From Candidatus Sumerlaeota bacterium (lineage in GTDB: Bacteria; Sumerlaeota; Sumerlaeia; MWCT01; JAGHBZ01): a stretch of DNA of 5,394 bases. Of the stretch, positions 1 to 5,394 are shown piece after piece. The first letter of the stretch is position 1. The number at the start of each line of letters is the position of its first letter. The stretch spans positions 1 to 5,394 of the forward strand of contig JAGHBZ010000187.1 in NCBI GenBank assembly GCA_021160705.1, given 5' to 3'. Under the pieces are notes generated by a model. That model saw only the letters and a program-made list of their open reading frames with translations. It had not been told where the DNA came from and did not search any database. Made by a program: the position numbers and the translations under genes.

Positions 1-58
1 CTATAATGCCCAGTGTCACTGTAACTGCAATGAATAAGAGCACTCTACTCTTTCTCAT
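1..58 (-). CDS. Partial gene for an exported or membrane-anchored protein (N-terminus only)
   Basis: Only the first 19 codons lie in the window; the gene runs off the left edge. On the minus strand an ATG at 58-56 follows a strong ribosome binding site and opens a frame reading MRKSRVLLFIAVTVTLGII. This has the layout of a Sec signal peptide or N-terminal anchor: a short basic start (Arg2, Lys3, Arg5) and then an uninterrupted hydrophobic core from Val6 to the edge. No cleavage site is visible before the sequence ends, so a secreted protein, a lipoprotein and a membrane-anchored protein all remain possible. The mature product is unknown. The gene has the same direction as pyrD but lies 355 bases beyond the pyrD stop, so it is probably expressed from its own promoter. 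The call rests on the ribosome site, the start codon and the residue pattern together. Confidence 0.72.
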   Translation of the reverse strand, partial: MRKSRVLLFIAVTVTLGII

Positions 59-63
59 TATTT

Positions 64-70
64 CCCTCCC
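64..70 (-). promoter_or_regulatory. Strong Shine-Dalgarno site of the left-edge gene
   Basis: Read on the minus strand this is GGGAGGG, which contains GGAGG. It is separated from the ATG at 58 by about six bases (AAATA plus flank). It is the best ribosome binding site in the window and fixes the start of the left-edge gene. The large membrane protein gene, by contrast, has no such site before its start. Confidence 0.75.
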
Positions 71-139
71 GTTACATATTGTTGCAAAAATAAAATCAAC
101 ATTTTGAGGTAACACTATTAAGAATGTATTTTCAATCCT

Positions 140-307
140 TATTCTAATAAAGGGCAAAAAATGAGTTTGCAAATGGTTTTTGCCGAAAAGACTGGTATGT
201 AAGTTGTGCGAGATTTCATAGACCACTCTAAAAGCATTTAGACCTTTCGGCAAAATTAACCCTCAAATTTACCTCATTTCTTTTCAAAGAGTTCCTTTAT
301 AGAAATA
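140..307. repeat. Long imperfect inverted repeat (hairpin-forming element)
   Basis: Several separate blocks pair in nested, collinear order, giving a possible hairpin of about 168 bases. From outside in: TATTCT (140-145) with AGAAATA (301-307, one extra base); ATAAAGG (147-153) with CCTTTAT (294-300); AAATGAG (159-165) with CTCATTT (273-279); TTTTGCCGAAAAG (178-190) with CCTTTCGGCAAAA (243-255, one mismatch); AGACTGGT (189-196, sharing two bases with the previous block) with ACCACTCT (222-229, one mismatch); ATG (197-199) with CAT (217-219). The tip loop is about 200-216. The core mismatch becomes a G-U pair in RNA copied from the minus strand, so that arm would be fully paired in that transcript. 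AT richness makes the outer blocks weaker evidence than the GC-containing core. It could be a structured RNA or leader, or a small palindromic mobile element; the sequence does not decide. Confidence 0.6.
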
Positions 308-406
308 TCTGAGTAGCAATATAAATCTCCTATGATTTAGCCGTCAATACAAAAACCAAATCTTAAGCAATAATTAACGACGTAGCTTACCTCTTCATAG
401 GTCCCT

Positions 407-432
407 TCTCCACTCACTCAGGCGAGTGGAGA
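407..432 (-). repeat. Perfect 9-bp inverted repeat spanning the pyrD stop codon
   Basis: TCTCCACTC (407-415) and GAGTGGAGA (424-432) are exact reverse complements around an 8-base loop. The pyrD stop codon (TGA, minus strand, 416-414) lies inside the structure, so the hairpin uses the last codons of the gene and the bases just after it. There is no T-run on the downstream side in either direction, so it is not a standard intrinsic terminator. It may instead protect the mRNA 3' end or slow ribosomes at the stop. Its function is not shown by the sequence. Confidence 0.75.
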
Positions 433-1352
433 TATTTCCTGAGAGCAGTAATATTCGGGAGCTGGTGTTGGTGGAGAAACTCTCTGAGTGCGGTCAATAT
501 GTCGTGCGGAGCAGTGGGATTGATGAAGTTTCCTGTGCCAATAGAGATAACCTCAGCACCCACATAAAAGAATTGAAGAGCATCTTCCAGTGTGCAGATG
601 CCACCCATACCTATAATCGGGATAGAGACGGATTGAGCAACCTCCTTTACAAGCCGAAGAGCCACCGGTCGTATTGCCGGTCCGGATAGACCACCGAGCA
701 GTTCACCGTTATGTAGACGTTCTCTTCTCCAGTCAACCACCATTGCGGGTAGAGTATTAATGAGTGATATAGCCGAGGCGCCGGCATCTTCAGCGATTTT
801 TGCCATTCGGGCAATATCCGTGACCTGTGGTGTCAATTTGACAATCACCGGCATTGGGGTGACGTGACTGACGACCTGCTGTGTCAACTCGGCGAGGATT
901 TTTTCTGATTTACCAAACTCAATTCCACCTTCTGTGACATTGGGACAGGAGACATTAAGTTCTACGGCATCCACCGCATTTTCTTCAACTAACCGAGAGG
1001 CAATTCTCACGTAGTCTTCAACGCAATTTCCAGCAACATTCGCAATTATTACTGTATTGATTTTTTTTATTTCTGGTACTATTTCTTTCAGAAACTGCTC
1101 CAGACCCGGGTTCTGGAGACCGATGGAATTCAGCATACCTGCAGGAGTCTCCGCAATACGTGGTGGTGGATTTCCTGTGCGTTCATCAATAGTTATCGCT
1201 TTTGTGAAAATAGCTCCGAGTTCACTTACGTCATAGAACTCTGCATATTCGCTCCCAAACCCGAACGTACCGGATGCTACCGTGACCGGGTTCTTTAGAA
1301 CTAATCGCCCCAGCCTTACACTCAAATCAGGTTTGATGGTGCTATTAGTCAT
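414..1352 (-). CDS. pyrD: Dihydroorotate dehydrogenase, class 1B catalytic subunit
   Basis: This cytosolic flavoenzyme oxidises dihydroorotate to orotate, the fourth step of de novo UMP synthesis. The 312 residues match the usual length of class 1B enzymes and form one FMN-binding TIM barrel. Visible motifs, in order: NPVTVASGTFGFG (21-33); the FMN-contact Lys51 in FTKA; MLNSIGLQNPG (73-83); IANVAGN (103-109); NVSCPN (133-138) with the catalytic base Cys136 typical of class 1 (class 2 uses Ser); VKLTPQVTDI (171-180); INT (198-200); GGLSGPAI (220-227); and the phosphate-binding GMGGI (248-252) and GTGNF (272-276). The absence of an N-terminal membrane helix excludes class 2. The ATG at 1352 has only a weak GGA site seven bases upstream but gives the expected family N-terminus. 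Class 1B enzymes normally pair with the iron-sulfur/FAD subunit PyrK, often encoded just upstream; here the upstream gene is divergent and unrelated, so pyrK must lie elsewhere or be absent. Confidence 0.96.
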   Translation of the reverse strand: MTNSTIKPDLSVRLGRLVLKNPVTVASGTFGFGSEYAEFYDVSELGAIFTKAITIDERTGNPPPRIAETPAGMLNSIGLQNPGLEQFLKEIVPEIKKINTVIIANVAGNCVEDYVRIASRLVEENAVDAVELNVSCPNVTEGGIEFGKSEKILAELTQQVVSHVTPMPVIVKLTPQVTDIARMAKIAEDAGASAISLINTLPAMVVDWRRERLHNGELLGGLSGPAIRPVALRLVKEVAQSVSIPIIGMGGICTLEDALQFFYVGAEVISIGTGNFINPTAPHDILTALREFLHQHQLPNITALRKYLHSPE

Positions 1353-1427
1353 AATTTATTCCACTCAGAGCGATACAACTTATAATAGTGTGGTGTGATA
1401 GTTATGAGTTTTGCAAGTAAAATGCAG

Positions 1428-1456
1428 ATTATCTTTTTTGAAAAAATTGTTGAAAA
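1428..1456 (-). promoter_or_regulatory. Candidate promoter for pyrD
   Basis: Read on the minus strand, TTTTCA (1456-1451) is followed by 17 bases and then GATAAT (1433-1428). This matches the sigma-70 -35 element at four of six positions and the -10 element at five of six, with ideal spacing. Transcription would start near 1421 and give a leader of roughly 70 bases. AT-rich DNA produces such matches by chance, so this is a candidate only. Confidence 0.35.
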
Positions 1457-1468
1457 TTCTGGTGTGAA

Positions 1469-1489
1469 AGAGAAAATCTCTCATATAAA
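1469..1489 (+). promoter_or_regulatory. Candidate -10 element and operator-like palindrome for the membrane protein gene
   Basis: TATAAA at 1484-1489 lies 11 bases before the ATG at 1501. A transcript starting at the usual distance would begin at about 1496-1501, on or next to the start codon, which fits the lack of a ribosome binding site. Just upstream is the perfect inverted repeat AGAGA-AAA-TCTCT (1469-1481), in the place where a repressor would block polymerase. There is no good -35 element at 17 bases. A second -10-like TATAAT at 1381-1386 on the same strand would give a leader of about 110 bases, but it also lacks a -35 partner. Confidence 0.35.
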
Positions 1490-1500
1490 ATTCTGAATTA

Positions 1501-4038
1501 ATGAAACAAGAACCACATAAACTGTCACTCCCGGTGATAATTCCTATCGCAATCCTCATAATTCTGTTCATAGCATTTTGCTTCTGGGGATTTGTATTCT
1601 TTTCAATACGATGGTGGCTGGCATTAGAGGTAATAATGATTTTTACCTTTATTTTCTCGTTTAAAATTTTTACCTCCTTGCCGGATAGAGGATGGTGTAT
1701 CTCACGCTTTTTCGGGCTGGTGCTGATTGTATATGTGAGCTGGCTGTGCTCAAGTATGCACCTGCCGCCTTTTGTTCACAACGTCCATAGCTGGACGTAT
1801 TCAAAACGACTGAGTGCAAGCCTGCATATTGTGCCTTTTTCTCAATTGCTTTTGCTTTTTGTTCTGCTTATTTGTGGCGGAGTATCGGCGTATATTATTA
1901 GTACCCAGAAACAATTGCGACAGGAACTACTCGCATTTCTTAAAGAAAAAAAGAGGTATATTTTAGCAGCGGAAGCTCTTTTCTTTTTTGGATTCATCCT
2001 GTTCGTGAATATCAGGTCATATTGTCCTGATATTACCTTTGATATTAGCAGGCATGCTGCCGAGAAATTTGATAATTTTGAGGTACTGAATTCAATATAT
2101 AGAACGAAATATTTCCCGCCTGAAGATGCCTGGTTATCAGGTTTTCCAATAAATTATTATTATTTTGGACATCTGTTATGGGCATCGTTGGGAAAGCTCA
2201 GTGGGTATTCCTCACCGTATGCATTCAATTTAGGGTTAGCCACAATTTTTGCCCTGAGCCTTTTAATGGGGTTTTCGCTTGGATACAACCTCTCTCGCAG
2301 AATAGAAATCGGATTGCTTGCGGGTTTTGGTGTAGCGGTGTTTGGCAATATCCACAGCGTGCTGAACTTCTTTGATGGGGTTAGTGCCGGGGTGAAACTG
2401 GACTATATCTTCAATGCATCATTTCTTTGGCAACCCTCACGTGTCATCAAAGGAACCATCACAGAGTTCCCTGCGTTTACAGCGCTATTGGGCGACCTGC
2501 ATGCACACCATTCTGGATTGCTGACAATATTGCTCGGACTATCCGCCTCGCTAAATCTTTTGCTTGGCGTAAAAAGGAATGAACCATCGCTCAAACGAAA
2601 GAGCTGGTTCTGGAGACATTTACTGCCCTGGGCAGTACTGCTGGGCTGGCTCTCCGGGGTTGCTTATGCCATTAATGCCTGGGACACTATCACCTTATCA
2701 CTGTTGTTTGCCCTGTGTCTTCTATACATTACCCGCGAGGCAAACCCTGACTCGTTCTGGCGATGGGCGCTATACGCAGGTGGTGCAATCCTGGTAATGC
2801 TGATTTTGAATCGCCTTTTCATACGTTCGTTCTCAGACCAATTTCGTCCCCCATTACCAATGGACATACGCCCGCATCTCCTGCCCTGGAAATGGGAAAT
2901 TAGAAAATTTCCTCTTGCATTGCTTCACACGGAAAATCGTACCCATTTTGTGTGGTATTTTGTGCATTTTGGGTTATTTTTAATTCCTATTTATATCTGG
3001 CTGTGCTTCCGCGTAATGCACTACCTCCAGGGGAAAAAAGAATGGATTTTTTCCCTGATAGGATTATTTGCGTTATTAATCATATTCTCAACGAACTATT
3101 TTCACCGAATGTTACCTGGCTTTTTATTCTTTGTGCTTCTAGTTGTAACATACCTGTTCTTTAAAGAACCAGGCACAAATCGGGAACAAAGATGGTTGAT
3201 GGTAGTGCTGGGTATTGCATCTTTTATATCTATTTTTGTTGAATTTGTCTATTTTGACGACAGATATTCCGGGGAGCTGGAACGCTACAATACACTGTTT
3301 AAGTTTTACAATCATATCTGGCCAATGTATGCAGTGGTGGCAGGCTGGTGCTGGTGGCAACTCTTTCGCCAGGCAAAAAAGAGCAGACTAACTGTGCTGG
3401 TCGCTGTAGCAGTTGGGATAGTCATTGCGTTATCTATGATTTATCCAGTAGGAGCGACAATTGAGCGCACGGAAAGGTTTCTTCACCGGCGTGGACCTCC
3501 GGAACGGCGTCCCACACGTACACTTGATGGCATAGCGTATCTTGAAACAGCAAAGTTCGGGATTAGCGCACAAAGCACATCTCAGTTTGAAAAGCAGGGG
3601 TCACAACGAAGAATGGTGCAGTTCAAGAATGATTACAGGGTAATTCTGTGGGCGCGCAAGAACATAAAAGGACGCCCTGTTGTGCTTGAGGCGAGTGGGG
3701 GACCCTATACTCCGTATTCGCGATTCGCTACCAACATAGGGCTCCCAACCGTGCTGGGATGGGGTCATCACGTTGCTCAGTGGCGTGGTGGGATTGTCTA
3801 TACTGATAAACTCGGCGAATTGTTGAATATCGGGAGACGGGAACAGGCTATCAGGCTTATTTACACTGTATCGGATTTGAGGAGTGTGATGCCTCTTCTC
3901 AGAAAATATAATGTGCGCTATGTATTTGTTGGTGCTCTGGAACGCAAGGATTTTCCAGACGCCAGCCTGCGAAAATTTGAAAAATTCAAAAAAGCATATT
4001 CCTTCCAGGACTCGGTGTTGTACGAAGTACCTTATTGA
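1501..4038 (+). CDS. DUF2298 / 'YYY' family polytopic membrane protein, probable GT-C-type glycosyltransferase
   Basis: An 845-residue integral membrane protein of unknown substrate. Residues about 10-650 hold roughly 15 hydrophobic segments; the last 195 residues are mostly soluble. Family signatures, in order: EK (188-189) and FPPEDAWLSGFPINYYYFGH (205-224), which carries the name-giving YYY (219-221); SRVIKGTITEFPAF (313-326); GDLHAH (331-336), where the family usually has GDLHPH; NAWD (392-395); DDRYSGELERYNTLFKFY (586-603); LDGIAYL (675-681); LPTVLGWGHHVAQWR (748-762); and YVFVGALER (807-815). An acidic stretch after the early membrane segments, followed by many helices and a C-terminal soluble domain, resembles GT-C enzymes that use polyprenyl-phosphate sugars on the outer face of the membrane. 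That function is inference; the family itself is uncharacterised. The ATG at 1501 starts ten residues before the first membrane helix but has no Shine-Dalgarno site. pyrD is divergent upstream, and the downstream gene is convergent. Confidence 0.88.
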   Translation: MKQEPHKLSLPVIIPIAILIILFIAFCFWGFVFFSIRWWLALEVIMIFTFIFSFKIFTSLPDRGWCISRFFGLVLIVYVSWLCSSMHLPPFVHNVHSWTYSKRLSASLHIVPFSQLLLLFVLLICGGVSAYIISTQKQLRQELLAFLKEKKRYILAAEALFFFGFILFVNIRSYCPDITFDISRHAAEKFDNFEVLNSIYRTKYFPPEDAWLSGFPINYYYFGHLLWASLGKLSGYSSPYAFNLGLATIFALSLLMGFSLGYNLSRRIEIGLLAGFGVAVFGNIHSVLNFFDGVSAGVKLDYIFNASFLWQPSRVIKGTITEFPAFTALLGDLHAHHSGLLTILLGLSASLNLLLGVKRNEPSLKRKSWFWRHLLPWAVLLGWLSGVAYAINAWDTITLSLLFALCLLYITREANPDSFWRWALYAGGAILVMLILNRLFIRSFSDQFRPPLPMDIRPHLLPWKWEIRKFPLALLHTENRTHFVWYFVHFGLFLIPIYIWLCFRVMHYLQGKKEWIFSLIGLFALLIIFSTNYFHRMLPGFLFFVLLVVTYLFFKEPGTNREQRWLMVVLGIASFISIFVEFVYFDDRYSGELERYNTLFKFYNHIWPMYAVVAGWCWWQLFRQAKKSRLTVLVAVAVGIVIALSMIYPVGATIERTERFLHRRGPPERRPTRTLDGIAYLETAKFGISAQSTSQFEKQGSQRRMVQFKNDYRVILWARKNIKGRPVVLEASGGPYTPYSRFATNIGLPTVLGWGHHVAQWRGGIVYTDKLGELLNIGRREQAIRLIYTVSDLRSVMPLLRKYNVRYVFVGALERKDFPDASLRKFEKFKKAYSFQDSVLYEVPY

Positions 4039-4101
4039 AATTTGCCGAAGCCAGCTTGAGGGATTTGAGAGATTAGGGATACAAAACGGAAATAATTGGC
4101 A

Positions 4102-5394
4102 TCAGGGTTTTTCTTTTGTCACGGCTTGCAGTTGCGGAAGAAGGTGTTGCCAGCGTTGCTGAATTTCCTTTAAGAGTGTTGGTTCTTCTGTAATAATCAG
4201 CATCTCTGTCAATTCTATATTCTGGAGGTCTATTCTCATATTCTCGTCATTTTCTGTAACCTTTAGCGTCTCAATTTTTCCGTCTCTGGCAAATCGGATA
4301 ACAGCAGTGGGTTTGAGCCAGGGTGGTTTTTGGAACGTGAGCTGTGCCTCGGGTATGGGTTGATAAACTGTGCCAATCCTGTCAGAGGCATGGTCGCGGT
4401 TTATTAGAATGAGTATAGCGGTATGGGTGCCCACAAATAGAGTGCGAACCATCAGCCAGGGCGGGCTGGATGAGGCGAATGGGTCAATTTTGCTTCCGGA
4501 GATAGCGCCCGGACAGGCAGTTGCCAGCAGTGGCATCACAGCACGTGCTTCAGCATTGAGCCGAGCCATTTCTCGCATCATAGATTTAGCGGGTGGCTCC
4601 GAGGAACCACACCCGTAACACTTTCCATACGGAGTGAACCACCAGTATGAGATACCTTTAGCCCCAGCCGCCAGTGCGTAGTAAAACTCTATACGTTTTT
4701 CTTCAGGAGTTCCGTAGCGAAACTTGCGGTCGTTTTTTCGAAAAGAGACAGCGTTGAGAATCACGTGCAACGGATGAGGTTCGCAAGCCCAACGGGCAAT
4801 CTCACTTACCGCATATACATAGTAAGGATGGCAGAACTGGGAAAGCCAACCTGGATGTCGCCAGTAGACATCTTTTAACCGCATCTGGTAATAAGGGTCA
4901 ACAGCAAGGATGTCGGGAAGTTGTCCATAGGTCAGCCAGTTTGTAATCTTATAAGTTAAATCTACATTAAGAAGCGAGAGAGTACGCGGGTCGGAGTTTG
5001 TCCATTCTCTCTGGCGTTCAACCAGTCCCTGAGCATAACAGCCTATCCTCAAATTTCCCGGGAGTTTTTTTATAGCATATTCGAAAGCGTCGGGTTCGTC
5101 TTTAAGAAATCTTGCGTATAGTTGGGGATGGCGTATTGTAGATTTTGTCGGGTGACGTGCCATAATACGAAGTCCCATCTCCTGAAGCAGTTTCAGCCCT
5201 TCAGCACTCCAGAGGTAGTCAGCATTATGTGGACCCGGTACACCCATATGCGTATTGAACAAGTGGTTGTGGTATGCACTACAGGTGTCACGCACTCGTT
5301 CCTCAGGCGTATTGCCATAATTCCGATACCCCCACATCCCTAAAGCAAAGAATGAGTCACGTGCACGAACTACCGCTGATGCGGTAAGATTGTC
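4102..5394 (-). CDS. TIM-barrel glycosidase-like protein, N-terminus beyond the window
   Basis: The frame stays open to the right edge, so the gene is cut at its 5' end. The first in-window ATG (5337) is not a credible start: the 19 codons before it continue the same pattern, and RDSFFALGMWGYRNYG reads as the first barrel strand of this fold, with that Met in its middle. Numbering from that Met: LFNTHMG (26-32, strand 2); LRIMARH (56-62, strand 3); LKDEPDAF (78-85, strand 4, where clan A glycosidases carry the acid/base); ILAVDPYY (143-150, strand 6); HVILNAVSF (191-199, strand 7); GISYWWFTPYG (228-238, strand 8). A beta-rich region follows (about 280-385), then an amphipathic helix. Glu81 could be the acid/base, but strand 7 shows no nucleophile Glu, so catalysis is uncertain. 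CYGCG (240-244) is an unusual two-cysteine loop after strand 8. The likely role is in polysaccharide handling, possibly outside the cell; the specific family is not recognised. Confidence 0.72.
   Translation of the reverse strand, partial: DNLTASAVVRARDSFFALGMWGYRNYGNTPEERVRDTCSAYHNHLFNTHMGVPGPHNADYLWSAEGLKLLQEMGLRIMARHPTKSTIRHPQLYARFLKDEPDAFEYAIKKLPGNLRIGCYAQGLVERQREWTNSDPRTLSLLNVDLTYKITNWLTYGQLPDILAVDPYYQMRLKDVYWRHPGWLSQFCHPYYVYAVSEIARWACEPHPLHVILNAVSFRKNDRKFRYGTPEEKRIEFYYALAAGAKGISYWWFTPYGKCYGCGSSEPPAKSMMREMARLNAEARAVMPLLATACPGAISGSKIDPFASSSPPWLMVRTLFVGTHTAILILINRDHASDRIGTVYQPIPEAQLTFQKPPWLKPTAVIRFARDGKIETLKVTENDENMRIDLQNIELTEMLIITEEPTLLKEIQQRWQHLLPQLQAVTKEKP

Larger units (their letters stand above)
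59..413. other. Gene-free stretch between pyrD and the left-edge gene
   Basis: These 355 AT-rich bases separate two minus-strand genes and contain no convincing coding frame on either strand. The middle (about 140-307) is a long imperfect inverted repeat, annotated separately. The part next to the left-edge gene (71-139) should hold its promoter. Weak candidates on the minus strand include TTGCAA, 17 bases, then TATTAG within 145-173, but none is close to consensus. The part from 308 to 406, after the pyrD stop, shows nothing I can name and has no T-run terminator. Confidence 0.6.

Noticed and set aside
161..202. A 13-residue plus-strand reading frame after an AAGGG sequence six bases upstream
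   Set aside because: It is very short, has no downstream gene on that strand that it could lead into, and overlaps the left arm of the inverted repeat, which explains the sequence better.
1434..1446. TTTTTT-G-AAAAAA palindrome in the divergent promoter region
   Set aside because: It is a low-complexity A/T run, and there is no neighbouring GC stem to make it a terminator. It forms the spacer of the candidate pyrD promoter and is not evidence of an operator by itself.
1380..1571. A 63-codon minus-strand frame between and over the divergent genes
   Set aside because: It covers the promoter region and the start of the membrane protein gene, has no ribosome site and an uneven composition, and is best seen as a chance frame in AT-rich DNA.
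4039..4101. Possible bidirectional terminator between the convergent genes
   Set aside because: I could not find a stable stem followed by a T-run in either direction in these 63 bases. TTTGCCGAA at 4041-4049 repeats a 9-mer from the left arm of the hairpin element, but has no partner arm nearby and is compatible with chance.
1..5394. A defence, CRISPR, transposon or other mobile system
   Set aside because: No repeat-spacer array, transposase, integrase, toxin-antitoxin pair or nuclease motif was seen on either strand. The genes are metabolic, membrane and carbohydrate related.

Overview
The window holds two complete genes, two genes cut by the window edges, and a structured non-coding stretch. 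From left to right: the first codons of a minus-strand gene for an exported protein (58 down to the left edge); a gene-free stretch (59-413) dominated by a long imperfect hairpin; a complete minus-strand pyrD for class 1B dihydroorotate dehydrogenase (414-1352); a 148-base divergent promoter region; a complete plus-strand gene for an 845-residue polytopic membrane protein of the DUF2298 / 'YYY' family (1501-4038); and, convergent with it across 63 bases, a minus-strand gene for a TIM-barrel glycosidase-like protein (4102 to the right edge), whose 5' end lies outside the window.

The organism is most likely a bacterium. The left-edge gene has a strong purine-rich ribosome binding site, bacterial-type -10 elements are visible between the divergent genes, and PyrD is a close match to the bacterial class 1B type. 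DUF2298 proteins are best known from archaea and Chloroflexota but also occur in uncultured bacterial phyla. Together with a glycosidase-like protein that lacks obvious catalytic acids on the last strands, this suggests a little-studied environmental lineage. I cannot assign a phylum from sequence alone, and genes of archaeal type cannot be excluded for the DUF2298 locus.

The genes do not form one operon. PyrD supplies pyrimidine biosynthesis. The DUF2298 protein looks like a GT-C-type membrane glycosyltransferase of unknown substrate. The glycosidase-like protein would act on, or bind, carbohydrate. A shared theme of surface glycan handling for the right half is an inference from family resemblance only. 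pyrD has no adjacent pyrK in the window.

The least explained signal is the hairpin-forming region around 140-307, where several separate blocks pair in nested order. It could be a structured RNA, a long 5' leader for the exported protein, or a remnant of a small palindromic mobile element. I see no CRISPR array, rRNA, tRNA, intact insertion sequence or defence system here.
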